From positions 62,001 through 126,000 of the forward strand of contig NZ_JAHFUW010000001.1 of assembly GCF_023264855.1 (NCBI RefSeq): a DNA stretch of 64,000 nt. The letters are read 5' to 3'. Each line of letters starts with the position of its first letter. Positions within the stretch are counted from its first letter, which is position 1. The translations under genes were made by a program, and so were the position numbers. Source of the DNA: Herbiconiux sp. Lineage in GTDB: Bacteria > Actinomycetota > Actinomycetes > Actinomycetales > Microbacteriaceae. Shown in pieces: positions 27,735 through 36,439 of this stretch. The notes under the pieces are model-generated. The model had not been told where the DNA came from, ran no database searches, and saw only the letters and a program-made list of their open reading frames with translations.

Positions 27735-27810
27735 TGGGGCCGCCTCCGGGAATCGAACCCGGGACCTATTCATTACGAGTGAATCGCTCTGCCGACTGAG
27801 CTAAGGCGGC
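27735..27810 (-). tRNA. tRNA-Thr (CGT anticodon)
   Basis: A full cloverleaf of 76 bases including an encoded CCA. The acceptor stem pairs GCCGCCT with AGGCGGC, the anticodon stem pairs ATTCA with TGAAT around CTCGTAA, giving anticodon CGT, and the T arm contains TTCGATT. The discriminator base reads C. A TATGCT box (minus strand of 27846-27851) about 36 bases upstream is a plausible -10 element. Confidence 0.97.
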
Positions 27811-27918
27811 CTGGCCGGCGCACGTGGCGCTCGGCACAGCTACAAAGCATAGCCGATCCGGGAGGCCGGTACGAACGCGACGGGACGACACCGCCGACGA
27901 CCCGGAACACGGCCTGGA

Positions 27919-28581
27919 CTACACGCGCGCGGGCACGCCCACCACATCGCGCAGGTGCCGGTACGAGCGGCTGAGCGACTCGGCCAGGGATACCGCATCC
28001 GGATGCTCGGCCCACGACAGCCAGGCGGCGCGCGCCAGCGTGAGCGCGAGCAGCGACACGAGCCGCGCCTTCTCGACACTCTCGGTCGCGTCGATCGGCT
28101 CGTCGCGCGCGGCCGCGTCGGCGCGCAGGCGACGGTCGACGGAGGCCGCCACCTCGGCCTCGAACTCGCGCATGCGGTCGATCTTGAGGGCGAAGATCTG
28201 CGGATGCTCGGCCATCACCGCGCGTCGCAGGGCGAGCAGCTCGGGGTCGAGCCCGCCGTCTTCCCGCGCCTGCTCGGCCATGATCTCGACCAGGTCGCCC
28301 AGCGGATCGCCCTCGGCATGCGGCTGCTCGAACGCCTGCGACACCGATTCCGTGAACACGAAGGGTGCATCGCCGGCGAGCGAGTCCTCTTTCGAGGGGA
28401 AGTAGTTGAAGAAGGTGCGCGGCGAGACACCGGCGTCGCGGCTGATGTCTTCGATCGTCACCTGGTCGAGGCCGTGCTCGGCCGTGAGGCGCAGCACGGC
28501 GAGCTGGATGCGCCGGCGGGTGGCCCTCCGTTTGCGCTCACGGAGACCGAGTTCTTCGGGTGCTGCGGTCATGCCCACCAT
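27919..28581 (-). CDS. TetR-family transcriptional regulator
   Basis: A 220-residue repressor-type protein. The DNA-binding helix-turn-helix is VTIEDISRDAGVSPRTFFNYFPSKEDSL at about residues 40-67; the rest is the helical ligand domain. The start ATG at 28581 or the ATG at 28572 would both fit. It begins nine bases after the stop of the secreted peptidase gene on the same strand, so the two are likely co-transcribed. The target and ligand are unknown; I saw no clear operator in the nine-base gap. Confidence 0.85.
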   Translation of the reverse strand: MVGMTAAPEELGLRERKRRATRRRIQLAVLRLTAEHGLDQVTIEDISRDAGVSPRTFFNYFPSKEDSLAGDAPFVFTESVSQAFEQPHAEGDPLGDLVEIMAEQAREDGGLDPELLALRRAVMAEHPQIFALKIDRMREFEAEVAASVDRRLRADAAARDEPIDATESVEKARLVSLLALTLARAAWLSWAEHPDAVSLAESLSRSYRHLRDVVGVPARV

Positions 28582-28590
28582 GATCCCACG

Positions 28591-30186
28591 TCAGCTCGTG
28601 CAGTCGGGGTCGGCGGCGGGAACCGTTCCGTCGAGGAAGTACGCGTCGACCGTGCTCGCCACGCAGCTCGAGGAGTTGTAGGCGGTGTGCCCCTCGCCCT
28701 CGAAGGTGACCAGGTGGCCGTTCTCCAGCTGGCCGGCCAGTGCCTGCGCCCACTTGTACGGAGTGGCCGGGTCGCCCGTCGTGCCCACCACGAGGATGGG
28801 GCCGGATCCGGCGGCCGTCACCGCGGCCGGCACGCGCTTGGACGGGTACACCCACTGCGAGCAGGTGATGTCGCCGTAGGTCCAGTACGGGCCCACCGTC
28901 GGCGAGGCCGCGATGAGGTCGGAGTTCTGCTGCGCGATCACGGCCGGATCGGTCTGCGCCGGGTAGTCGGCGCACGAGATGGCGTTGAACGACTCGATCA
29001 GGTTGTCGGCGTAGGTGCCGTCCTCGTTGCGGCTGTTGTAGGCATCCGCCAGCGAGAAGGCGTAGTCGGCCTGACCGTCTTGCACCGAACTGAACAGGGA
29101 GTCGAGGTACGGCCAGCTGCTCTCGTTGTAGAGCGGATAGAACACCGCGGTGAGCAGGTTGGTGGCGTTCAGCTCGCGGCCGTCGCTGGAGCGGATCGGG
29201 CTCGCATCGACCTCGGCCAGCATCTTCTGGATCGTGGTCAGCGCCTGGTCGGCGGTGCCGTCGAACCAGCAGTCGGATCGGCCGGCGCAGTCGGTGAGGT
29301 AGTTCTTGAGGGCGTTCTCGAAGCCCTCGGCCTGCGAGATCGACACGTCGAAGCCGCTCGAGCTCGGGTCTTCGGCACCGTCGAGCACCATCCGGCCGAC
29401 CTTGTCGGGGAAGTTCTCGGCGTACTCGGCGCCGAGCAGCGTGCCGTAGGAGTAACCGAGGTAGTTGAGCTTGGGGTCGCCCACGAGGGCGCGCAGCATG
29501 TCGAGGTCGCGGGTGGTGCTGTCGGTGTCGATGAACTCAAGCAGCGGGCCGGTGTTGACCGCGCACTTCTCGGCGAAGTCCTTGGCTGCCGCGGTGTAGG
29601 CCGCGATCCACTCGTCGGAGCCGCGTTCGCCCGGGATGATGTCGTAGAGGTAGGCGTCGCGCTCGGCGTCGGTGAGGCAGTGCACGGCGTCCGAGTGCCC
29701 GGTGCCCCGGGGGTCGTAGCCGATCAGGTCATAGCCCTGCTGCAGCGTAGGGTGGGCGGCGTAGTCGGCCGACTGTTCGACGAAGTCGTAAGCCGATCCA
29801 CCGGGGCCGCCGGGGTTCACGAACAGGGTGCCGAGCGGCGCACCGCCGGAGCTGGGCTTCTTGATCATCGCGAGCGAGACTGTGTCGCCGGTGGGATTCG
29901 CCCAGTCGAGCGGGGCGGTCGCGGTGGCGCACTGGAACGAGCCGCTGCAGGAGGTCCAGTTCAGCACCTGGCCGTAGAACGGCTGCAGCTCGGCCGGCAC
30001 GTCTTCGGCGGTCGGCGTGGAGGTGGCGACCGGAGCACCGGTGCCGCCGGTCGAGGGGTCGCCGAGCGAGGCCGTGTACCAGGTGGCGCAGCCCGAGAGC
30101 ACGAGCACGGCCGAGGCGACGACGGCGACCGCCGCGAGGGTGCGGCGAACGGCGGTGGACCGCGGGGCGCGGGGGTTTCGGCTCAC
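28591..30186 (-). CDS. Secreted lipoprotein, TAP-like alpha/beta hydrolase (S33 peptidase)
   Basis: An exported tripeptidyl-aminopeptidase-like hydrolase of 531 residues. A lipoprotein signal peptide ends at the lipobox LSGC with C33. The nucleophile is the serine of LGYSYGTLLG, the acid is in VVGTTGDPATPY and the histidine in GEGHTAYNSSSC, together with the C-terminal TAP domain. It probably trims peptides at the cell surface. The GTG start overlaps the holB stop by four bases (GTGA), so it is translationally coupled to a replication gene. Confidence 0.87.
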   Translation of the reverse strand: MSRNPRAPRSTAVRRTLAAVAVVASAVLVLSGCATWYTASLGDPSTGGTGAPVATSTPTAEDVPAELQPFYGQVLNWTSCSGSFQCATATAPLDWANPTGDTVSLAMIKKPSSGGAPLGTLFVNPGGPGGSAYDFVEQSADYAAHPTLQQGYDLIGYDPRGTGHSDAVHCLTDAERDAYLYDIIPGERGSDEWIAAYTAAAKDFAEKCAVNTGPLLEFIDTDSTTRDLDMLRALVGDPKLNYLGYSYGTLLGAEYAENFPDKVGRMVLDGAEDPSSSGFDVSISQAEGFENALKNYLTDCAGRSDCWFDGTADQALTTIQKMLAEVDASPIRSSDGRELNATNLLTAVFYPLYNESSWPYLDSLFSSVQDGQADYAFSLADAYNSRNEDGTYADNLIESFNAISCADYPAQTDPAVIAQQNSDLIAASPTVGPYWTYGDITCSQWVYPSKRVPAAVTAAGSGPILVVGTTGDPATPYKWAQALAGQLENGHLVTFEGEGHTAYNSSSCVASTVDAYFLDGTVPAADPDCTS

Positions 30187-31397
30187 GGGTGGACCTTTCG
30201 TGGTGCGGACCGGTTCGCTTCGGCGACCGTGATGAGCAGCGCCTCGAGGGTGAGGGCGGGCGCGACGTTCGCCGCTATCCTCCGCCGGGCGACGGCGATG
30301 GCATCCATCGCCGCGAGTGTCGATGACGAATCGTTATCGTCGGCGATCGCTCGGATGCGGGGCGAGATGGCCTCGTTCACCAGCTCGACCGAGGAGCCGA
30401 GCTGCACCAGCACCACGTCGCGATAGAGCGAGAGCAGGTCGGTGAGGATGCGGTCGATGCCGTCGCGCAGGCTCCGGGTGGCGCGGCGCTTCTGGTCGTC
30501 TTCGAGGTTCTTGATCTGCGAGCGCAGGGCCGGCGGGATGGCCTGACCGGGCTCGACGCCCAGCGAGCGGAGGGCCGCCGCCCGTTCTTCGGCGTCACGC
30601 TCCTCGGTGATGGCCTGGGCGTCGGCGCCCGCGATCTCGAGCAGCCGGGCCGCGCCGCGCACCGCGTCTCCGACGGTCGACACCGTGAGTGCGAGCTCGA
30701 GGGTCTCGGCACGGCGGGTGCGGGCCTCTTCGTTGGTGGCCAGGCGGTGCGCCATGCCGATGTGGCTCTGCGACTCGCGCGCGGCCCGCAACGCGAGCTC
30801 GGCGTCGACACCGTCGCGCTTCACGATCAGCGCCGCCACGTCGTCGGTGCTGGGCACGCGCAGACGCACGGAGCGCACGCGCGAGCGGATGGTCGGCAGC
30901 AGATCGGCCTCGCTGGGGGCGCACAGGATCCACACCGTGCGCTCCGGCGGCTCTTCGAGCGCCTTCAGCAGCACGTTCGAGGTGCGCTCCGCCATGCGGT
31001 CGGCGTCTTCGATCACGACCACGCGGTAGCGGGCGACGGACGGGGAGAACTGCGAGGCCGAGACCAGGCGGCGCACCTCCTCGATCGAGATGATGACGCG
31101 CTCGGTGGCCAGGATGGCGAGGTCGGGATGCGTGCGCGCGGCGACCTGGGTGCAGTCGGGGCACACCCCGCAGCCGCCGTTGCGGCAGAGCAGTGCGGAG
31201 GCGAAGGCGTAGGCGAGGTTGGAGCGGCCGGAGCCGGGCGGGCCCGTGATGAGCCAGGAGTGCGTCATCGAGTCGGGGGCGGTATCGGCGGGCCCGGTCG
31301 CGCCGGAGGCGCCCGGGCGCACGTCGGCACTGGCGGCGGCCGCGCGGAACACCTCGATGGCGGCCGCCTGGCCGGTGAGGTCATCCCAAACGGTCAT
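30183..31397 (-). CDS. holB: DNA polymerase III delta-prime subunit
   Basis: Part of the clamp loader that places the sliding clamp on DNA, 404 residues. The P-loop reads GPPGSGRS at 52-59: the usual lysine is arginine, consistent with a non-hydrolysing subunit. A zinc module CRNGGCGVCPDC follows. An SxC/arginine-finger type segment lies in LPTIRSRVRSVRL. A TAGATT box lies seven bases before the ATG, so it may also have its own leaderless promoter inside the topA-tmk-holB cluster. Confidence 0.9.
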   Translation of the reverse strand: MTVWDDLTGQAAAIEVFRAAAASADVRPGASGATGPADTAPDSMTHSWLITGPPGSGRSNLAYAFASALLCRNGGCGVCPDCTQVAARTHPDLAILATERVIISIEEVRRLVSASQFSPSVARYRVVVIEDADRMAERTSNVLLKALEEPPERTVWILCAPSEADLLPTIRSRVRSVRLRVPSTDDVAALIVKRDGVDAELALRAARESQSHIGMAHRLATNEEARTRRAETLELALTVSTVGDAVRGAARLLEIAGADAQAITEERDAEERAAALRSLGVEPGQAIPPALRSQIKNLEDDQKRRATRSLRDGIDRILTDLLSLYRDVVLVQLGSSVELVNEAISPRIRAIADDNDSSSTLAAMDAIAVARRRIAANVAPALTLEALLITVAEANRSAPRKVHP

Positions 31398-31456
31398 GCG
31401 TCCCAATCTATCGGCACCCCCTGACAAGCTCCCCGACGGGGGCCGGGCGAGGAGGG

Positions 31457-32077
31457 TCAGGCGAGGAGGGACTCGACTCGGGTGCGGATCGCCGACGCGA
31501 TCTCGGCCACGGGCCGGGACGCGTCGACCACGAGGAAGCGGGCCGGCTCCGCCGCGGCGAGGGCGAGGAACGCCTCTCGGACGCGGCGGTGGAAGTCGCT
31601 CTTCTCGGCCTCGAGGCGGTCGAAGCGCTTGTTGGCGCTGTCGAGGCGGGCGCGGGCGGCGTCTTCGTCGAGGTCGAGCAGCACCGTGAGGTCGGGGAGC
31701 AGCCCCTCCGCCGCCCAGAGCGAGAGGTTGCGGATCTCGACCCCGTCGAGCACACGGCCGGCCCCCTGGTAGGCGACCGAGGAGTCGAGGTAGCGGTCCT
31801 GGATCACCACCTCGTCGCGCTCGAGGGCCGGACGCACCTTCGTGGCGATGTGCTGAGCTCGATCGGCCGCGTAGAGCAGCGCCTCGGCCCGAGGAGTGAT
31901 GTGGCCCCTGCTGTGCAGCACGATCTCGCGCACCTCGGTGCCGAAATCGGTGCCGCCGGGCTCGCGGGTGCGCACGACGGTGCGTCCGGATGCCGTCAGC
32001 CAGTCTTCGAGAAGAGCCGCCTGGGTCGACTTGCCGGAACCGTCGCCGCCTTCCAGCGTGACGAACAGGCCCGTCAC
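31457..32077 (-). CDS. tmk: Thymidylate kinase
   Basis: Phosphorylates dTMP to dTDP. The P-loop GGDGSGKST is at about residues 10-18, the DRYLDSSVAYQG motif binds the substrate, and TREPGGTDFG is the family DRX-type neighbourhood. The length of 206 residues is normal. The GTG start overlaps the topA stop as GTGA. The stop is 59 bases before the holB start. Confidence 0.95.
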   Translation of the reverse strand: MTGLFVTLEGGDGSGKSTQAALLEDWLTASGRTVVRTREPGGTDFGTEVREIVLHSRGHITPRAEALLYAADRAQHIATKVRPALERDEVVIQDRYLDSSVAYQGAGRVLDGVEIRNLSLWAAEGLLPDLTVLLDLDEDAARARLDSANKRFDRLEAEKSDFHRRVREAFLALAAAEPARFLVVDASRPVAEIASAIRTRVESLLA

Positions 32078-34893
32078 TTCTTCGGTGCGGCCTTGCGTGC
32101 GGGCGCCTTGCGGGCCGCGGGCTTCTTGGCCGCCGTCTTGGTGGCGGTCTTCGCCTTCGGCTTCGCCGGCCCCTTGGCACGCTTGTCGGCCAGCAGCTGC
32201 ACGGCTCGCTCGAAGTCGACCTCCTCGACCGTCTCGCCGCGCGGGATGGTCGCGTTGGTGACGCCGTCGGTGACGTAGGGCCCGAATCGGCCGTCCTTCA
32301 CGCGGATCGGCTTGCCGCTCTCGGGGTCGGCCTCGAACTCCTTCAGCGCCGACGACGCCCGGCGGGCACCGTACTTGGGCTGGGCGAAGAGCTCGAGGGC
32401 ACCCGGGAGGTCGATCTCGAAGATGAGGTCTTCGTTCTCGAGCGAACGGGTATCGGCGCCCTTCTTGAGGTACGGGCCGAACTTGCCGCCCTGAGCGGTG
32501 ATCGGCTCACTCGACTCCGGGTCTTCGCCCACCACGCGAGGCAGGTCGAGCAGCCGGAGAGCGGTGTCGAGGTCGATGGTCGCGAGGTCCATCGACTTGA
32601 ACAGGGACGCCGTACGCGGCTTGACGGCCGCGGCGGCCTTCTTGGCCGCCGGCTTCTTGGCGGGCGCCTTCTTGGCCGCGGTGCCGGCCGCGGCATCCGG
32701 AGCCACGGCGGCAGCAGCGGCCTCGGCTGCAGCATCCGGAGCCGTCTCGGGAACCACCGGCTCGAGCTCGGTGACGTACGGACCGAATCGGCCGTCTTTC
32801 GCCACGATCTCCTTGCCGTTCTCGGGGTTCACACCGATGACGCGGTCGGTCACGACCGGGGCGTCGACGAGCTCGCGCGCCTTCTCCGGAGTGAGCTCGT
32901 CGGGGGCGAGATCCTGTGGCAGATTCACGCGGCGCGGCGGAGCTTCGAGGTCGCCCGAGGGGTCGACCACTTCGAGGTAGGGGCCGTACTTGCCGATGCG
33001 CAGGGTGATGTCGTCGTCGATGGTGACGGAGTTGACCGCACGGGCGTCGATCTCGCCCATGTTGTCGATCACGTTGCGGAGGCCGGGGTGGCCTTCGCTG
33101 CCGAAGTAGAAACCGTTCAGCCAGTCGATGCGGTCTTCTTCGCCGCCGGCGATCTTGTCGAGGTCGGCCTCGAGGGTGGCCGTGAAGTCGTAGTCGACCA
33201 GCTCGGCGAAGAAGTCTTCGAGCAGGCGCACCACCGAGAAGGCCGTCCAGCTGGGCACGAGCGCCTGGCCGCGCGGGGTCACGTAGCCGCGGTCGATGAT
33301 GGTGGAGATGATGCTCGCGTAGGTCGACGGGCGGCCGATGCCGAGTTCGTCGAGCGCCTTCACCAGGCTCGCCTCGGTGTAGCGCGGCGGAGGCGTGGTG
33401 TCGTGCCCGGCGGCGTTGAGCTCGATGGCCGCGAGGGCCTGGCCCTCCTTCAGCACCGGGAGCTTCGCCTCCGCGGGCGAGGCCTCGGCATTGCGCTCTT
33501 CGTCACGGCTCTCTTCGTAGGCGTGCAGGAAGCCGCGGAAGGTGATGACCGTCCCCGAGGCCGAGAACTCGGCGGTGGTGGCCCCACCCAGTTCGGCGAC
33601 GGTCACGGGGCCGGCCGTGATGGTGACGGATGCTGTGGAGCCCTTGGCGTCGGCCATCTGCGAAGCGACGGTGCGCTTCCAGATCAGGTCGTAGAGCTTG
33701 AAGTCGTTGCCGCGGAGCACCGAGGAGACCTCGTCGGGCGTCTTGAAGACCTCACCGGCGGGGCGGATCGCCTCGTGGGCCTCCTGCGCGTTCTTGCCCT
33801 TGCCCGAGTAGAGGCGGGGCTTGTCGGGGATCGTGTCCGCGCCGTAGAGGGCGGTGGCCTGGTTGCGCGCCGCCGTGATCGCCTGCTGCGAGAGCGAGGG
33901 CGAGTCGGTACGCATATAGGTGATGTACCCGTTCTCATACAGCGACTGGGCCACGCTCATGGTCTGGCGGGCCGAGAAGCGGAGCTTCCGGGCGGCCTCC
34001 TGCTGAAGCGTCGAGGTGGTGAACGGCGCGGCCGGACGGCGGGTGTACGGCTTGGTCTCCAGCCCCGAGACGGCGATGGCGACGCCGTCGGCGGCGAGAG
34101 CCGTCTTGAGGGCGTTCGCCGCGGCCTCTCCGAGCGGGACGGCCTTGCTCTTCAGCACGCCGGACTCGTCGTAATCGCGGCCGGTGGCCACGCGCTCGCC
34201 GTTCAGGCGGGCGAGCCGTGCTTCGAAGCGGTCGACCTCGGGCTTCGCGGCATCCGGAGCGAGCTGCGCGGTGAGGTCCCAGTAGTTCGCACTGGTGAAC
34301 GCCAGGCGCTCCCGCTCGCGGTCGACGACGAGGCGGGTGGCGGCGGACTGCACGCGGCCCGCCGAGAGGCCGGGGCCGACCTTGCGCCAGAGCACCGGCG
34401 ACACCTCGTAACCGTAGAGACGGTCGAGGATGCGGCGGGTCTCTTGCGCGTCGACGAGGGCGTCGTCGATCTGGCGGGTGTTGTCGCGGGCGGCCTCGAT
34501 GGCCTCGCGGGTGATCTCGTGGAAGACCATGCGGTGCACGGGCACCTTGGGCTTCAGCACCTGCAACAGGTGCCAGGCGATGGCCTCGCCCTCGCGGTCT
34601 TCATCTGTCGCGAGGTAGAGCTCGTCGGCTGAGGCGAGGGCCTTCTTGAGTTCGGCGACCGTCTTCTTCTTCGCGTCGGACACGACGTAGTACGGCTCGA
34701 AGCCGTTCTCGACGTCGACGGAGAACTTGCCGAGCGAGCCCTTCTTCAGCTCCGGAGGGAGGTTCTTGGGCTCGACGAGGTCGCGGATGTGCCCCACCGA
34801 GGCGAGCACGTCGAAGCCGTCGCCGAGGTACTGGGCGATCGACTTGACCTTCGTCGGTGACTCGACGATGACGAGCTTTCTCGGGGTTGACAA
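32074..34893 (-). CDS. topA: DNA topoisomerase I
   Basis: Type IA topoisomerase that relaxes negative supercoils, 939 residues. The TOPRIM domain has IVESPTKVKSIAQYL near the start and ATDEDREGEA; the active-site tyrosine is in GYITYMRTDSPSLS. The C-terminus has several FGPY-containing repeats and a lysine/alanine-rich tail (AKKAPAKKPAAKK), the actinobacterial replacement for zinc fingers. The start codon is TTG at 34893, supported by AAGGAG six bases upstream; no ATG fits. Confidence 0.97.
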   Translation of the reverse strand: MSTPRKLVIVESPTKVKSIAQYLGDGFDVLASVGHIRDLVEPKNLPPELKKGSLGKFSVDVENGFEPYYVVSDAKKKTVAELKKALASADELYLATDEDREGEAIAWHLLQVLKPKVPVHRMVFHEITREAIEAARDNTRQIDDALVDAQETRRILDRLYGYEVSPVLWRKVGPGLSAGRVQSAATRLVVDRERERLAFTSANYWDLTAQLAPDAAKPEVDRFEARLARLNGERVATGRDYDESGVLKSKAVPLGEAAANALKTALAADGVAIAVSGLETKPYTRRPAAPFTTSTLQQEAARKLRFSARQTMSVAQSLYENGYITYMRTDSPSLSQQAITAARNQATALYGADTIPDKPRLYSGKGKNAQEAHEAIRPAGEVFKTPDEVSSVLRGNDFKLYDLIWKRTVASQMADAKGSTASVTITAGPVTVAELGGATTAEFSASGTVITFRGFLHAYEESRDEERNAEASPAEAKLPVLKEGQALAAIELNAAGHDTTPPPRYTEASLVKALDELGIGRPSTYASIISTIIDRGYVTPRGQALVPSWTAFSVVRLLEDFFAELVDYDFTATLEADLDKIAGGEEDRIDWLNGFYFGSEGHPGLRNVIDNMGEIDARAVNSVTIDDDITLRIGKYGPYLEVVDPSGDLEAPPRRVNLPQDLAPDELTPEKARELVDAPVVTDRVIGVNPENGKEIVAKDGRFGPYVTELEPVVPETAPDAAAEAAAAAVAPDAAAGTAAKKAPAKKPAAKKAAAAVKPRTASLFKSMDLATIDLDTALRLLDLPRVVGEDPESSEPITAQGGKFGPYLKKGADTRSLENEDLIFEIDLPGALELFAQPKYGARRASSALKEFEADPESGKPIRVKDGRFGPYVTDGVTNATIPRGETVEEVDFERAVQLLADKRAKGPAKPKAKTATKTAAKKPAARKAPARKAAPKK

Positions 34894-34920
34894 CGTTTCT
34901 CCTTATATATGCGACACCGC

Positions 34921-34952
34921 ATGAAGTGTCAGGCACACCATACACACTTCAT
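34921..34952. promoter_or_regulatory. 9-bp inverted repeat in the topA promoter region
   Basis: ATGAAGTGT (34921-34929) and ACACTTCAT (34944-34952) are exact inverted copies with a 14-base spacer, 28-59 bases upstream of the topA TTG. An AT-rich stretch (ATATAT) lies between it and the Shine-Dalgarno. It is a plausible operator or supercoiling-sensitive element; no regulator is identified. Confidence 0.4.
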
Positions 34953-35074
34953 CCCGGTCGAAGCCTAATCAGGGTCGTATGCCCCACCCGGCACCTGTTC
35001 GACCACACCCGTTGCGCATGCGGGTCACGGGTGGACAATGGATGTGACCACTTCGAGGAAGAAGGGCTGGACAC

Positions 35075-35308
35075 ATGTCACCGGTCGAAAAAGGAAGCTA
35101 CACCGCCAAGTTCACCGACGGTCCGCTGGAGGGCAAGACCATCCGCACCGACTTCACGTCGGCGGGCGAACCCCAGGCGCGACTCACCATTCCCGCTGCG
35201 GCCAGCAGCAAGCAGTACCTCTACCGGCGTTCGTCGGGACTGGAATACGGCGACTCCGATCGACCGAGCGCGGTCGACTACCGCTACGTCGAGGCCATCG
35301 TCGGCTGA
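35075..35308 (+). CDS. Small conserved-looking hypothetical protein (77 aa)
   Basis: A 77-residue acidic and basic mixed protein (SPVEKGSYTAKFTDGPLEGKTIRTDF...) with no signal peptide or membrane helix. Composition and codon use look genuinely coding and GAAGAAGG precedes the ATG at suitable distance. It stands alone between topA and the end of the Tad cluster. I do not recognise a domain; the YTAKFTDGPLEGKT segment suggests a small beta-rich fold. Confidence 0.65.
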   Translation: MSPVEKGSYTAKFTDGPLEGKTIRTDFTSAGEPQARLTIPAAASSKQYLYRRSSGLEYGDSDRPSAVDYRYVEAIVG

Positions 35309-35334
35309 GGCGACCGGCCGGGCCCTCCCCTTCC

Positions 35335-35703
35335 TCACGGAGGCACCGCAGGCGGCCCGGCCCGGGAGCTCGCCGTGATGGGTATCGCGAACACCTCGCC
35401 CCCTACGGTCACCGTCGCGAGGCCGTCGGTCACCGCACAGCTCACCAGCGATACCGCGAGTGAAGCCGCGACCGCACCGGCCGCTTCGCAGGAGAAGCCC
35501 GGCACTCGCCCGGAGGCGGTGTCCGCGGCGGCCAGGGCGGCGGAGTCGGCAGCTCCTTGCACGCGCTGATGGGCGGCCAGCGAGGCGCCGAGAGGCGCCA
35601 CCGTGCAGATCATGATCGCAAGGCCGAGCACGAGCCCGACGCCGAGGATGCTGCCGCCTCCGCTGTCGTCTGAGCACACGGCTCGCAGACTGCGCCCGCT
35701 CAC
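35335..35703 (-). CDS. Rv3654c/TadE-like small secreted membrane protein
   Basis: A 122-residue protein with one hydrophobic helix (GSILGVGLVLGLAIMICTV) right after a short charged N-terminus, then AHQRVQGAADSAALAAADTA, the pattern of pseudopilin-like helicase/secretion-neighbourhood TadE proteins. A Cys pair follows. It is the last gene of the Tad cluster. The GTG start overlaps the stop of the preceding tadE gene as GTGA. It probably contributes to a Flp-type pilus or surface structure. Confidence 0.75.
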   Translation of the reverse strand: MSGRSLRAVCSDDSGGGSILGVGLVLGLAIMICTVAPLGASLAAHQRVQGAADSAALAAADTASGRVPGFSCEAAGAVAASLAVSLVSCAVTDGLATVTVGGEVFAIPITASSRAGPPAVPP

Positions 35704-36077
35704 GTGCTGCCTCCGCCGTACCGGTCGTCGAGCGCGCATCCGCGGCCGGACAGATCGAACAGCGCGCCCAGCGTGCCCAGCGACACCGACGCGGTGGCGG
35801 TGATGCAGACGAGCGATCCCGACTCGGCGACCGTCATCGACGCGCCTGGTTCCGCCGCGGCGATCCGGGCCGCCGCCTCGCCCGGGGAGACGCCCCGACC
35901 GATCATGCGGGCCGCGTCGGCCGCGGCGTCCGTCAGGCTCACCTGGATCGTGCCGAGATGCGCGACCCCCAGACCGAGGGCGAGCATCAGAACGACGGCC
36001 GGAAGCACCAGGGCGAATTCGGCGGTCACCGATCCCTCCTCGCCCGCCGCACGATCACCCGCCGGCGGACAGCGCAC
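35700..36077 (-). CDS. TadE-family pilus assembly protein
   Basis: A 125-residue minor pseudopilin. After a short N-terminus comes GSVTAEFALVLPAVVLMLALGLG, the classical TadE processing-type motif (E following G/S-x-TA) plus one helix. A Cys pair lies in the outer part. The GTG at 36077 overlaps the preceding gene by 23 bases; a GTG at about 36029 with GAGGAGG upstream is an alternative but would cut off the glutamate motif context. Confidence 0.78.
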   Translation of the reverse strand: MRCPPAGDRAAGEEGSVTAEFALVLPAVVLMLALGLGVAHLGTIQVSLTDAAADAARMIGRGVSPGEAAARIAAAEPGASMTVAESGSLVCITATASVSLGTLGALFDLSGRGCALDDRYGGGST

Positions 36078-36297
36078 GATGAATCAGATCGACGAGCATG
36101 CCCTTGACGTCGTCGCCGCGGAGCACGACGACCAACAGACCGGCGAGGCCCACCGCAGCCAAGGTCGCGATGGCGTATTCGGCCGTGGCCGCGCCCGCCT
36201 CGTCTTCGAGTGCGCTCCGCGCTCGCCCGAGCAGACCGCGATGTCGTGCGCGGCCGGGCAGAGCCACGGGTGCAGGTGGGGTGAAGAGCGATGTCAT
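36055..36297 (-). CDS. DUF4244 / Flp-type major pilin-like protein
   Basis: An 80-residue protein: basic N-terminus, then AGAATAEYAIATLAAVGLAGLLVVVL, the Flp pilin pattern of a glutamate-tyrosine followed by one hydrophobic helix, then a short polar tail. This is the DUF4244 protein usually found in actinobacterial Tad clusters and is the best candidate for the main filament subunit. No prepilin peptidase gene is seen in this window. Confidence 0.8.
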   Translation of the reverse strand: MTSLFTPPAPVALPGRARHRGLLGRARSALEDEAGAATAEYAIATLAAVGLAGLLVVVLRGDDVKGMLVDLIHRALSAGG

Positions 36298-36439
36298 GGG
36301 GAGAGTCTCTTTTCATGTGTCGGAAATGCAGCGATGAGCCCGGTGCCGGTGGCGTCGGAACTGCAGAAGGAAGGAGAGGTGCGGGTAAGGGATGCAAGGA
36401 GAGGTCTGCGACGAGCAACGGAGAGACAGGCCGGTGTGC

